Assembly: GCF_002286785.1 (NCBI RefSeq)
Contig: NZ_MUJY01000051.1
Span: 59,693 to 123,692, forward strand
From: Pseudomonas sp. PIC25
Lineage (GTDB): Bacteria > Pseudomonadota > Gammaproteobacteria > Pseudomonadales > Pseudomonadaceae
Direction: 5' to 3'
Length of the DNA: 64,000 nucleotides
The translations under genes were made by a program, and so were the position numbers. The notes below the pieces were generated by a model. It was not told the DNA's origin. It did not search any database and saw nothing but the letters and a program-made list of their open reading frames with translations. Of the stretch, positions 46,626-55,053 are shown in pieces. How positions within the stretch are numbered: position 1 is the stretch's first letter; each line of letters begins with the position of its first letter.

Positions 46626-47529
46626 GCCTGTAGGTGAGCAGAACGATACCGAGTACCACCACGGCGCCGCCCACCAACTGGATGGGGCTGAGCATCTGTC
46701 CCAGTACCAGCCAGCCGAGCAACAGGGTGGCGACCGGTTCGATGTTCATCACCGGGGCGTTTTTTGGCATGTTCAGCCGCGGCACGCTGACGAACAGCAC
46801 GGAGAATCCCACGCCGTACAGCAGCGCCAGGGTGGCCAGCGCCAGCCAGCCGGAGGTATGCGCGGGTGCTTGCAGGCCGCCCGGCAACGCGCCGCCGGCG
46901 CCGGCCAATGAAGTGACGCTGAACACCACCAACATGCTCAGCAGGCTGCGCAGCGAGCCGCGCACCGCGGCCAGCTTGTGGTCGGTTATCCACAGCGCAG
47001 CGGCGAAGACGCTGGCGGCGCAGAAGGCCAGGCCCACGCCGAGCCACCAGTGCGGTCCGGCCGCCTCGCTGGACTCCAGGCGGGATGGGACGTCCAGGGC
47101 GAGGAACAGGCCGATCAGGATCAGCCCCATCAGGCTGGCGGTGCGCCGTGTCGGCGCCGGGCCGCCGAGCAGCCAGGTGAGCAGCGCCAGCAATATCGGG
47201 AAGACGTTGGCCACCAGCAGCGCCAGTGCCACCGGGATGCGCGCCACCGCCGAGTACAGGCAGAGGCTCTGCACAGCAATCAGCAGGCCGAGCAGCAGTT
47301 GCCAGTGTCCGCTGCCGGCGGGCAGGCGGAAGCCCTGGCGCTGCCAGAGGACGATGGCGAACAGGGCCAGGGTGGTGGCCCCGGAGCGGCAAAGGATGGC
47401 CAGCAGCACGCCAGTACCGTCGTCGAAGGCGACGCGGGCGGCGACGTGGTTGCCGGCGAAGGCGCAGGCGAGGCTGGCAAGGATCAGAACGGCAAGGGGG
47501 CGGGGAAACGGCGGGGCAAAACTCGACAT
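46615..47529 (-). CDS. EamA/DMT-family exporter
   Basis: The 304-residue product has ten predicted membrane helices in two EamA halves, typical of the drug/metabolite transporter family that exports amino acids or small metabolites. The start at ATG 47529 follows AAGGA; ATG 47532 and GTG 47541 are in-frame alternatives. The C-terminus ('LLTYRRER') is partly encoded by the heptamer array. Substrate unknown. It follows the TRAP operon terminator and is probably a separate unit. Confidence 0.82.
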   Translation of the reverse strand: MSSFAPPFPRPLAVLILASLACAFAGNHVAARVAFDDGTGVLLAILCRSGATTLALFAIVLWQRQGFRLPAGSGHWQLLLGLLIAVQSLCLYSAVARIPVALALLVANVFPILLALLTWLLGGPAPTRRTASLMGLILIGLFLALDVPSRLESSEAAGPHWWLGVGLAFCAASVFAAALWITDHKLAAVRGSLRSLLSMLVVFSVTSLAGAGGALPGGLQAPAHTSGWLALATLALLYGVGFSVLFVSVPRLNMPKNAPVMNIEPVATLLLGWLVLGQMLSPIQLVGGAVVVLGIVLLTYRRER

Positions 47530-47544
47530 CATGTCCTTCACTTA

Positions 47545-47578
47545 GAAGCCGATGCCCGCGCAAGGCAGCATCGGCTTC
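47545..47578. terminator. Inverted repeat between EamA gene and TRAP operon
   Basis: GAAGCCGATGC at 47545-47555 and GCATCGGCTTC at 47568-47578 form a perfect 11-bp stem with a 12-nt loop. It has no T tract on either strand; it may back up the stronger terminator next to it. Confidence 0.55.
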
Positions 47579-47580
47579 GG

Positions 47581-47600
47581 AAAAAGGCGCTCATGGCGCC
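47581..47600 (-). terminator. Rho-independent terminator of the uronate/TRAP operon
   Basis: Read on the minus strand, GGCGC-CATGA-GCGCC (47600-47586) is followed by TTTTT (47585-47581). It lies 11 bp after the stop of the large TRAP permease gene. Confidence 0.8.
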
Positions 47601-47611
47601 GGTACGGCAGG

Positions 47612-48892
47612 TTACAACAGGACGCTGGGCAGCCAGAGGGAGATCGCCGGGATGTAGGTGACCGCCATCAGCACGAGGAACAGCGCCACGTAGAACGGCA
47701 ACAGGGCTTTCACCGTGGTCTCGATGCTGACTTTGCCGATCGCCGCGCCGACGAACAGCACCGCGCCCACCGGCGGGGTGATCAGGCCGATGCCCAGGTT
47801 GACCAGCATGATCATGCCGAAGTGCACCGGATCGATGCCCAGGCCGGTGATCACCGGCAGCAGGATCGGCGTGAGGATCAGGATCAACGGCGCCATATCC
47901 ATCAAGGTGCCCAGGGCTAGCAGCATGAAGTTGATGCACATGAGGATCACGTAGCGGTTGTCCGACAGGGTCAGGAACAGCGTGGTGATCTTCGACGGGA
48001 TCTGCATCAGCGTCATGATGTAGCCGAAGCTGCCGGCGAAGGCGATGAGGATCATCACGATAGACAGGGTGCGCACGGTACGGTGCATCAGCTTGGGCAG
48101 CTCGCGCCACTTGTAGTCGCGGTAGATGAACATGGTGACGAAGAAGGCCCAGACCACCGCTACGGAGGCTGACTCGGTGGCGGTGAACACGCCGGACAGG
48201 ATGCCGCCGAGGATGATCACCATGGTCATCAGGCCCCAGAGCGCTTCGACGCAAATCTTCAGCGCCTGACGCAGCGGGATGACGTCGCCCTTGGGGTAGC
48301 TGCGCTTTTTCGCGAAGAACAGGCACATGCCCATCATCACCGCGCTGAGCAGCAGGCCCGGGCCGATGCCGGCGATGAACAGCGAGGCGATGGACACGGT
48401 GCCGCCGGCGGCGAGGGAGTAGAGCACCGAGTTGTGGCTGGGCGGGGTGAGCAGGGCTTGCACCGAGCCGCTGACCGTGACCGCGGTGGAGAACTCGCGC
48501 GGATAGCCCTTCTTTTCCATTTCCGGGATCAGCACCGAGCCGACCGAGGCGGTGTCCGCCAGGGAGGAGCCGGAGATCGCGCCGAAGAAGGTCGAGGCCA
48601 TGATGTTGACCAGCGACAAGCCGCCGCGCACGAAGCCTACCAATACTCCGGCGAAGGCCACCAGCCGGCGCGACATGCCGCCTTCGGCCATGATGGCGCC
48701 GGCCAGGACGAAGAACGGGATGGCCAGCAGGGAGAATTTGTTGACCCCGCCGGCGACCTGGATCATCACCGCGTGCAGGGGAATGTCGATCCACCAGGCG
48801 CCGATCAGCGCCGACAGGCCCAGGGCATAGGCGACGGGCATGCGCAGGAGGATCAGAAGGATGAAGCTGCCCAGGAGAATGAAGGCGTCCAT
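47612..48892 (-). CDS. TRAP transporter large permease (DctM family)
   Basis: This 426-residue protein has about 12 membrane helices and the DctM segments 'LLRMPVAYALGLSALIGAWW' and 'ISGSSLADTASVGSVLIPEM'. It forms the sodium-coupled channel of a TRAP transporter. It follows the small permease by three bases and is last in the minus-strand operon with uronate dehydrogenase, so it probably imports hexuronates or aldarates (inference). Confidence 0.93.
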   Translation of the reverse strand: MDAFILLGSFILLILLRMPVAYALGLSALIGAWWIDIPLHAVMIQVAGGVNKFSLLAIPFFVLAGAIMAEGGMSRRLVAFAGVLVGFVRGGLSLVNIMASTFFGAISGSSLADTASVGSVLIPEMEKKGYPREFSTAVTVSGSVQALLTPPSHNSVLYSLAAGGTVSIASLFIAGIGPGLLLSAVMMGMCLFFAKKRSYPKGDVIPLRQALKICVEALWGLMTMVIILGGILSGVFTATESASVAVVWAFFVTMFIYRDYKWRELPKLMHRTVRTLSIVMILIAFAGSFGYIMTLMQIPSKITTLFLTLSDNRYVILMCINFMLLALGTLMDMAPLILILTPILLPVITGLGIDPVHFGMIMLVNLGIGLITPPVGAVLFVGAAIGKVSIETTVKALLPFYVALFLVLMAVTYIPAISLWLPSVLL

Positions 48893-48895
48893 GGA

Positions 48896-49423
48896 CTACA
48901 GGGCCTCTTTACTGTCGTCGACCAGCTCGTAATTGACCGCGCGCCGATGGCTCTGGTCGCCGAGGAAAAGTCTTTCGAGGATGAAAATCAGGGTCAGGAA
49001 ACCGCCGACGGGGATGGGCGCATAGGTGATGCCGACCCGCAGGCTGGGCAGGGCGCTGACGAACTGGTTCCAAGTGGCGATGCACAGCTTCACGCCCCAG
49101 ATGGTCATGAACAGGGCGATGGCAGCCATCAGCAACTGCACCAAGAGTTCGTTGTAGCGCTGCAGGGCGGGCGGAAGGCGGTCGCTCAGCACGGCGACCG
49201 CCATGTGCGCACCGGCGCGATAGCTGGCGGCGGCGCCGACGAAAGTGAACAGCACCATCAGCAGGATCGCCACCGGCTCGGGCCAACTGGCGCCGGAACC
49301 GAGCATGTAGCGGGTGAAGATGCCCCAGGGGATGATCAGCGACATGGCCAGTACCGCCAGCCCGGCGACCCAGATGCAGGTCGTGTAGAGGGCGTCGTTG
49401 AAGCGCAGCAGGGTGTTTTTCAT
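48896..49423 (-). CDS. TRAP transporter small permease (DctQ family)
   Basis: The 175-residue product has four membrane helices with the DctQ pattern ('TTCIWVAGLAVLAMSLIIPW', 'GASWPEPVAILLMVLFTFVG'). It lies between the binding protein and the large permease gene, 3 bp before the latter. Confidence 0.92.
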   Translation of the reverse strand: MKNTLLRFNDALYTTCIWVAGLAVLAMSLIIPWGIFTRYMLGSGASWPEPVAILLMVLFTFVGAAASYRAGAHMAVAVLSDRLPPALQRYNELLVQLLMAAIALFMTIWGVKLCIATWNQFVSALPSLRVGITYAPIPVGGFLTLIFILERLFLGDQSHRRAVNYELVDDSKEAL

Positions 49424-49486
49424 GGACGTTCACCGAACCGCGACGCTGGGGTGGCCGGCGTCGCGGTGTTCTTCAGGAGGAGACGG

Positions 49487-50461
49487 TCACTGGACCGCTT
49501 CGATGCGCTTGATCAGCTCGGCGAACGGCGCGCCGTACTTTTCGCGAACCGGGGCGGTGGCGTCGTAGAACGGTTTCTTGTCGACCTCGATGAACTCGAC
49601 GCCGGCCGCCTTGAGCTTCGCTTCGCTGCTGGCGGACTTCTCGTCCCACAGCGTGCGCTCTTCCATCTGGGCTTCCTTGGCGTACTTCTTCACCAGCTCC
49701 TGCTGCTCGGGGGTGAGCTTTTCCCAGGTGGTCTTGGAGATCACCAGCGGCTCCGGAAGGATCAGGTGCCCGGTCAGGGAGTAGTACTTGGCGTTCTGGT
49801 AGTGGTTGTGTTCGAGCATGGTCGGCGGGTTGTTCTCGGCGCCGTCGATCACGCCGGTCTGCAACGCGCTGAAGATCTCCCCGGTGTTCATCGGCACGCC
49901 ATTGGCACCCATGGCGTTGAGCGTGTCGACGAACAGCGGGTTGCCCATCACGCGGATTTTCATGCCCTTGAGGTCTTCGATCCTGCGCACTGGCTTCTTG
50001 GTGTAGAGGTTGCGCACACCGCCGTCCATCCAGGCCAGGGCGACCATGTTGAATTCGGAGTTGGTGATCTTGTCGAGGATTTCCTGGCCGATCTCGCCGT
50101 CGATCACTTTGCGCATGTGCTGGTTGTCGCGAAAGATGAACGGCATGTTGAAGGCGTTGACGTCCGGTACCACTGGGCCGATGGTGCCGAGGCTGACGCG
50201 GGTCATCTGCACGGCGCCGATCTGCACCTGCTCGACCACTTCCTTCTCGGAACCGAGCACGCCGCCGGCGAACATCTGGAACTTGAGTTCGCCGTTGGTG
50301 GCTTCCTCGATTTTTTTCGCCATGTGCTCCTGGGCGACCACCGTGGGATAACCGGCCGGATGGATCTCGGCCATTTTCAGGGTCATGGCGGCCTGGGCCA
50401 GGCCGGGCAGACAGAAGACCAGGGGGAGGGCGGCGGCGAGCAGGGTGCGTTTGCAGTTCAT
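49487..50461 (-). CDS. TRAP transporter substrate-binding protein (DctP family)
   Basis: The 324-residue periplasmic protein has a Sec signal ('LLAAALPLVFCLPGLAQAA'). It shows the DctP fold motifs 'AKKIEEATNGELKFQMFAGG' and 'IRVMGNPLFVDTLNAMGANG', with the Arg that usually clamps the substrate carboxylate in the latter. Context with uronate dehydrogenase and the aldarate dehydratases points to galacturonate, glucuronate or aldarates as ligand. GGAGATATCC lies before the ATG. Confidence 0.93.
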   Translation of the reverse strand: MNCKRTLLAAALPLVFCLPGLAQAAMTLKMAEIHPAGYPTVVAQEHMAKKIEEATNGELKFQMFAGGVLGSEKEVVEQVQIGAVQMTRVSLGTIGPVVPDVNAFNMPFIFRDNQHMRKVIDGEIGQEILDKITNSEFNMVALAWMDGGVRNLYTKKPVRRIEDLKGMKIRVMGNPLFVDTLNAMGANGVPMNTGEIFSALQTGVIDGAENNPPTMLEHNHYQNAKYYSLTGHLILPEPLVISKTTWEKLTPEQQELVKKYAKEAQMEERTLWDEKSASSEAKLKAAGVEFIEVDKKPFYDATAPVREKYGAPFAELIKRIEAVQ

Positions 50462-50519
50462 GGGATATCTCCAGTCTCTTGTTGTTGTTGGAATTACCGG
50501 TGTTGCAGGTCGTTGGCGT

Positions 50520-51398
50520 TCAGGCGCCGAAGGCGGGCTCCTCGAGGCCTTTCACTCCGGGCCTCAGGGCGAACACCCCGCCAGCCAGGGGCTGGTCGGA
50601 GAGGTCGGTGCCCTGTGGGCGGATCGAGGTGACGAACAGGGTGTCCAGGCCAGGGCCGCCGAAGGCGCACATGGCCGGTTTCTTCACCGGGATGGCGAGG
50701 GAGCGGTCGAGCCGTCCGGTTGGGGTGAAGCGATGGATCAGGCCGGCATCGTTGCCGCAGATCCAGTAGCAGCCGCTCTCATCCACGGCAGCGCCGTCGG
50801 GACGGCCGGGGTGCTGGTTCATGTCGACGAACAGGCGGCGGTTGTGCGCGGTGCCGTTGTCGGTGTCGTAGTCGAAGGCCCAGATGTGCTGCACGCCGGG
50901 GTGCGAGTCGGACAGGTACATCGTCCGGCCGTCCGGGCTGAAGGCCAGGCCGTTGGGCACGATGAAACCCTCCAGTTGCGATTCCAGGCGGCCGTCGGCA
51001 TAGCGGTAGAGCCTGCCGACGCGATGCCCGGCACCCATATCGGTGTGCATGGTGCCGGCCCAGAAGCGTCCTTGCCGGTCGCAGCGGCCATCGTTGAAAC
51101 GCATTGACGGGGTGGCATGCTCCACGGCGGCCAGCAATTGCGGCGCGAGGCTGCCATCCGCCTGCGGTTGCAGGAGGAACAGGCCGCTCTCCATACCGGC
51201 GAGCCAGCCGCTGCGGCTGCGGGCGATGCAGGCGAGCATCTCCGGCGCCTGCCAGCTCTGCGCCAGTTCGTCGCGCGCGCTCCAGCGGTAGAGACGGCCG
51301 GCGGGGATGTCGACCCAGTAGAGGGCCTGCTCGGCGACGCTCCAGACCGGGCTTTCGCCGGTGCCGTTGCGGGCGTCGAGGACGAGTTCAGCGTGCAT
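50520..51398 (-). CDS. SMP-30/gluconolactonase-family aldarolactonase
   Basis: The 292-residue six-bladed beta-propeller protein has the family marks 'GTGESPVWSVAEQALYWVDI', 'RFNDGRCDRQGRFWAGTM' and 'GLAFSPDGRTMYLSDSHPGV'. It probably hydrolyses the galactaro- or glucarolactone made by uronate dehydrogenase. AAGGAAA supports ATG 51398; the frame continues upstream in front of the udh end but without a plausible start. It lies 23 bp after udh. Confidence 0.88.
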   Translation of the reverse strand: MHAELVLDARNGTGESPVWSVAEQALYWVDIPAGRLYRWSARDELAQSWQAPEMLACIARSRSGWLAGMESGLFLLQPQADGSLAPQLLAAVEHATPSMRFNDGRCDRQGRFWAGTMHTDMGAGHRVGRLYRYADGRLESQLEGFIVPNGLAFSPDGRTMYLSDSHPGVQHIWAFDYDTDNGTAHNRRLFVDMNQHPGRPDGAAVDESGCYWICGNDAGLIHRFTPTGRLDRSLAIPVKKPAMCAFGGPGLDTLFVTSIRPQGTDLSDQPLAGGVFALRPGVKGLEEPAFGA

Positions 51399-51421
51399 GG
51401 CGCCGTTTCCTTGTGCCGGGA

Positions 51422-52243
51422 TCAATCTTCGAACGGACCGGCTGCGACGAACGCGCCGCCCTGGTAGACCGCCACTGGGTCGTCGGCGGCGGGGGCGGGC
51501 TGGGCCTCGACCTTGTCGCGGAAGACTTCCGAGCTGTCCTGCGGCACGAAGCCCAGGTGCGCGGCCAGGCGGTTGTCCCACCAGACGTCGCGGTTGTCGG
51601 ACATGCCATAGACCACGGTGTGGCCGACATTCGGGGTGAACAGGGAACGGCCGATCAGTTCGGTGAGGTCGCGGTAGCTCAGCCAGGTCGACATCATCCG
51701 GCGGTTCTGCGGTTCCGGGAACGACGAGCCGATGCGGATGCTCACGGTTTCGATGCCGTAGCGATCGTAGTAGAAGCTGGCGGTGTCTTCGCCGAACGAC
51801 TTCGACAGGCCGTAATAACCGTCCGGACGGCGGCGGGCGTTGGCGTCGAGGGTTTCGCTCTGCTTGTAGAAGCCGATCACGTGGTTGGAGCTGGCGAAGA
51901 CCACGCGCTTGATCCCGTGGCGGCGGGCGGCTTCGTAGATGTGGAAGACGCCGCGGATGTTGGCGTCGAGGATTTCTTCGAAGGGGCGTTCGACCGAGAT
52001 GCCACCGAAGTGGACGATGGCATCGACGCCTTCGCAGAGGGCGTTCACCGCGGCCTTGTCGGCGAGATCGCAGGGAACCACTTCCTCATGGGGGCCGGCC
52101 GCAGGGGCCATGGGGGAGATATCGGAGAGACGCAGGACCTTGGCGTAGGGGCGCAGGGTTTCCCGCAGGACTTTGCCCAGGCCTCCCGCAGCGCCTGTGA
52201 GCAGGATGCGATCGAAAGCCTGGGCTGGAGTGCTAGTGTTCAT
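51422..52243 (-). CDS. udh: Uronate dehydrogenase Udh
   Basis: Udh oxidises D-galacturonate or D-glucuronate to the aldarolactone with NAD. The 273-residue short-chain-type enzyme has the glycine motif 'LLTGAAGGLGKVLRE', 'LSDISPMAPAAGPHEEVV', and the catalytic region 'SSNHVIGFYKQ...PDGYYGLSKSFGED' (Tyr and Lys spaced by three). The end 'VYQGGAFVAAGPF' matches characterised Pseudomonas Udh closely. ATG 52243 is taken as start because the promoter and operator lie just upstream at 52280-52330. First gene of the minus operon. Confidence 0.95.
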   Translation of the reverse strand: MNTSTPAQAFDRILLTGAAGGLGKVLRETLRPYAKVLRLSDISPMAPAAGPHEEVVPCDLADKAAVNALCEGVDAIVHFGGISVERPFEEILDANIRGVFHIYEAARRHGIKRVVFASSNHVIGFYKQSETLDANARRRPDGYYGLSKSFGEDTASFYYDRYGIETVSIRIGSSFPEPQNRRMMSTWLSYRDLTELIGRSLFTPNVGHTVVYGMSDNRDVWWDNRLAAHLGFVPQDSSEVFRDKVEAQPAPAADDPVAVYQGGAFVAAGPFED

Positions 52244-52279
52244 GGGCTTGTTCGCCTTTGTTTTTAGAATTGTCATCTG

Positions 52280-52293
52280 TTGTCGTATGACAT
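52280..52293. promoter_or_regulatory. Operator-like site overlapping the udh transcription start
   Basis: TTGTCGTATGACAT is an imperfect palindrome (TGTC-GTAT-GACA core). Its complement ATGTCATACGACAA matches 11 of 14 bases of the site in front of kdgD. It lies about 8-21 bp past the -10 box of the minus promoter, the usual place for a repressor. The pattern fits GntR/FadR-type operators (TTGTnnTACnACAA). Confidence 0.6.
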
Positions 52294-52300
52294 TGACCGA

Positions 52301-52330
52301 ATTATCGACACGCCCCATGGCCTTTGTCAA
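52301..52330 (-). promoter_or_regulatory. Sigma-70 promoter of the udh operon
   Basis: On the minus strand TTGACA (52330-52325) is a perfect -35 box, with an 18-bp spacer and GATAAT (52306-52301) as -10. It lies about 60 bp before the udh start. Confidence 0.75.
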
Positions 52331-52501
52331 CGCGACGAATGTCGAGGTCGAGGCGGGTATTCGTGATCGAATCGACGTGCATGCGACCGGTGCTCATGCG
52401 CATTGCTGTGCCGCTTGGCTTACGTGCCTATGATCCCGAAAAAGAGGGCATGAAACGGAACATCGGCGAGGGATGTAACCCGGGAAAGTCTCGTCGATGA
52501 C

Positions 52502-52531
52502 TTTACTTTTAGTTGTACGATGACATATAAC
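52502..52531 (+). promoter_or_regulatory. Promoter of the kdgD operon
   Basis: TATAAC at 52526-52531 is a good -10 box. TTTACT at 52502-52507 is a plausible -35 with an 18-bp spacer. The operator-like site at 52513-52526 lies between them. Confidence 0.6.
52513..52526. promoter_or_regulatory. Operator-like site in the kdgD promoter
   Basis: TTGTACGATGACAT matches the udh-side site TTGTCGTATGACAT at 11 of 14 positions in the same orientation on the plus strand. It sits between -35 and -10, so a bound protein would block polymerase. Confidence 0.6.
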
Positions 52532-52589
52532 TTTCTCAGGCTTTCGTGGCCGCTCCCTTTTTTAGTCCCATCTGCAAGGTCTTCGCACA

Positions 52590-53501
52590 ATGAATCCACA
52601 AGAACTGAAGTCCATCCTCTCGACCGGCCTGCTGTCGTTCCCGGTGACCGATTTCGATGCGGCGGGTGAGTTCAACGCCGCCAGCTATGCGCGCCGCCTG
52701 GAATGGCTCGCCCCCTACGGCGCCTCGGCGCTGTTCGCCGCCGGCGGTACCGGCGAGTTCTTCTCCCTGGCACCGGACGAGTACTCCTCGGTGATCAAGA
52801 CCGCAGTGGACACCTGTGCTGGCAGCGTGCCGATCCTCGCCGGCGTCGGCGGTCCGACCCGCCTGGCCATCCAATACGCCCAGGAGGCCGAGCGCCTCGG
52901 CGCCAAGGGCCTGCTGCTGCTGCCGCACTACCTGACCGAAGCCAGCCAGGAGGGCGTGGCCGCCCACGTCGAGCAGGTCTGCAAGTCGGTGAAGATCGGC
53001 GTGGTGGTTTACAACCGCAACGTTTGCCGCCTGACCCCGGCGCTGCTGGAGCGGCTGGCCGAGCGCTGCCCGAACCTGATCGGCTACAAGGATGGCCTCG
53101 GCGACATTGAGTTGATGGTGTCCATCCGCCGCCGCCTGGGCGACCGTTTCAGCTACCTCGGCGGCCTGCCGACCGCGGAGGTCTATGCCGCCGCCTATAA
53201 GGCGCTGGGCGTGCCGGTGTATTCCTCGGCGGTGTTCAACTTCATTCCGAAGACCGCGATGGCGTTCTACAACGCGATTGCTGCCGACGACCACGCCACC
53301 GTCGGCAAGCTGATCGACGAGTTCTTCCTGCCGTACCTGGAAATCCGCAACCGACGCGCCGGCTACGCGGTCAGCATCGTCAAGGCCGGTGCGCGCATCG
53401 TCGGCCATGACGCCGGCCCGGTCCGCGCGCCGCTCACCGATCTGTTGCCGGAAGAGTACGAAAAACTCGCCGCACTGGTCGAAGCCCAGGGTGCGCAATA
53501 A
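52590..53501 (+). CDS. kdgD: 5-dehydro-4-deoxyglucarate dehydratase
   Basis: KdgD dehydrates and decarboxylates 5-keto-4-deoxyglucarate to 2-oxoglutarate semialdehyde. The 303-residue TIM-barrel protein belongs to the DHDPS/NAL family with '[16 protein letters not shown]', '[13 protein letters not shown]' and the Schiff-base Lys in '[14 protein letters not shown]'. It starts the plus-strand operon. A semialdehyde dehydrogenase gene follows at 19 bp. Confidence 0.95.
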   Translation: MNPQELKSILSTGLLSFPVTDFDAAGEFNAASYARRLEWLAPYGASALFAAGGTGEFFSLAPDEYSSVIKTAVDTCAGSVPILAGVGGPTRLAIQYAQEAERLGAKGLLLLPHYLTEASQEGVAAHVEQVCKSVKIGVVVYNRNVCRLTPALLERLAERCPNLIGYKDGLGDIELMVSIRRRLGDRFSYLGGLPTAEVYAAAYKALGVPVYSSAVFNFIPKTAMAFYNAIAADDHATVGKLIDEFFLPYLEIRNRRAGYAVSIVKAGARIVGHDAGPVRAPLTDLLPEEYEKLAALVEAQGAQ

Positions 53502-53519
53502 CCGAACAGGAGGTTTCCC

Positions 53520-54962
53520 GTGGCAACGCAACGCTTCGATAACTACATCGGCGGGGAGTGGGTGGCAGGCGCCAGCTACTCCACCAACATCAATCCTTCG
53601 GATCTGTCCGACAGTCTCGGCGAGTACGCCCAAGCCGACGCGGTCCAGGTGTCCGCCGCCATCGCCGCGGCCCGCGAGGCCTTTCCGGCCTGGTCGACCT
53701 CCGGCATCCAGGCGCGCGCCGACGCGCTGGACAAGGTGGGCAGCGAGATCCTCGCCCGCCGCGAGGAACTGGGTCAGTTGCTGGCCCGGGAAGAGGGCAA
53801 GACCCTGCCGGAGTCCATCGGCGAAGTGGCCCGCGCCGGTAACATCTTCAAATTCTTCGCTGGCGAGTGCCTGCGCCAGTCCGGCGAACTGCTGGCCTCG
53901 GTGCGTCCGGGCATCGCCGTCGAAGTGACCCGCGAACCCCTGGGCGTGATCGGCCTGATCACGCCATGGAACTTCCCCATTGCCATCCCGGCCTGGAAGA
54001 TCGCCCCGGCGCTGGCCTATGGCAACTGCGTGGTGATCAAGCCGGCCGATTTGGTGCCGGGGTGCGCCTGGGCGCTGGCCGAAATCATTTCCCGCGCCGG
54101 CTTCCCCGCCGGAGTGTTCAACCTGGTGATGGGCAGCGGCCGGGTGGTAGGCGAGGCGCTGGTCAACGACAAGCGTGTCGATGGCATCAGCTTCACCGGC
54201 TCGGTGGGTGTCGGTCGCGGCATCGCCGCCGCCTGCGTGGCCCGTGGCGCCAAGGTGCAGTTGGAGATGGGCGGCAAGAACCCGCAGGTGATCCTCGACG
54301 ACGCCGACCTCAAGACCGCCGTCGAGCTGTCCGTGCAGAGCGCGTTCTTCTCCACCGGCCAGCGCTGCACGGCGTCCAGCCGCTTGATCGTCACCACCGG
54401 CATCTACGACCGCTTCGTCGCCGCCATGGCCGAGCGTGTCGGGCAGCTCAAGGTGGGCCACGCGCTGAAGGCTGGCATCGACATCGGTCCGGTAGTGTCC
54501 CAGGCGCAACTGGAACAGGACTTGCGCTACATCGACATCGGCCGCGACGAAGGCGCGCGCCTGGTGACCGGTGGCCAGCGGGTGAGCTGCGACACCGAGG
54601 GCTACTTCCTGGCACCGACCCTGTTCGCCGACAGCGACGCCGCCATGCGCATCAGCCGCGAGGAAATCTTCGGGCCGGTGGCCAACATCGTTCGCGTGGC
54701 GAACTACGAGGAGGCGCTGGCCATGGCCAACGACACCGAGTTCGGTCTGTCCGCCGGCATTGCCACCACCTCGCTGAAGTATGCCCAGCACTTCAAGCGG
54801 CACGCCCAGGCCGGCATGGTGATGGTCAACCTGCCCACCGCCGGGGTGGACTATCACGTGCCGTTCGGCGGGCGGAAGGGCTCGTCCTACGGGCCGCGCG
54901 AGCAGGGCCGCTATGCCCAGGAGTTCTACACCACGGTGAAGACCAGCTACATCGCGTCCTGA
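53520..54962 (+). CDS. 2-oxoglutarate semialdehyde dehydrogenase
   Basis: The enzyme oxidises 2-oxoglutarate semialdehyde to 2-oxoglutarate with NAD(P). The 480-residue aldehyde dehydrogenase has 'GLITPWNFPIAIPAWKIAPA', the catalytic Glu in 'VQLEMGGKNPQV', the nucleophile Cys in 'STGQRCTASSRLIV' and 'REEIFGPVANIV'. GTG 53520 follows ACAGGAGG. The step it performs is inferred from its position directly after kdgD; other aldehydes are possible. Confidence 0.93.
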   Translation: MATQRFDNYIGGEWVAGASYSTNINPSDLSDSLGEYAQADAVQVSAAIAAAREAFPAWSTSGIQARADALDKVGSEILARREELGQLLAREEGKTLPESIGEVARAGNIFKFFAGECLRQSGELLASVRPGIAVEVTREPLGVIGLITPWNFPIAIPAWKIAPALAYGNCVVIKPADLVPGCAWALAEIISRAGFPAGVFNLVMGSGRVVGEALVNDKRVDGISFTGSVGVGRGIAAACVARGAKVQLEMGGKNPQVILDDADLKTAVELSVQSAFFSTGQRCTASSRLIVTTGIYDRFVAAMAERVGQLKVGHALKAGIDIGPVVSQAQLEQDLRYIDIGRDEGARLVTGGQRVSCDTEGYFLAPTLFADSDAAMRISREEIFGPVANIVRVANYEEALAMANDTEFGLSAGIATTSLKYAQHFKRHAQAGMVMVNLPTAGVDYHVPFGGRKGSSYGPREQGRYAQEFYTTVKTSYIAS

Positions 54963-54967
54963 CGCAT

Positions 54968-54987
54968 GCCGCCGGTACGCCGGCGGC
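54968..54987 (+). terminator. Intercistronic hairpin after the semialdehyde dehydrogenase gene
   Basis: GCCGCCGG-TACG-CCGGCGGC forms a perfect 8-bp GC stem six bases after the stop. No T tract follows. It could weaken or stabilise mRNA between the two halves of the operon. Confidence 0.5.
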
Positions 54988-55053
54988 GACACCCGATAAA
55001 GGAAGGCCGATCGGCTCGCCCCGGCCTTCTCCCGACAAGAAAGGAGCCGGAAC

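Noticed and set aside
46498..46911. Plus-strand frame with repeated 'SPLTSHL' peptide
   Set aside because: The peptide repeat is only the translation of the CTCTCAC heptamers, and the frame then runs antisense to the EamA gene.
48434..50632. A 732-codon plus-strand open frame across the TRAP genes
   Set aside because: It is antisense to three well-defined TRAP proteins and rich in Gln/His/Arg/Asp, typical of GC-rich shadow frames.
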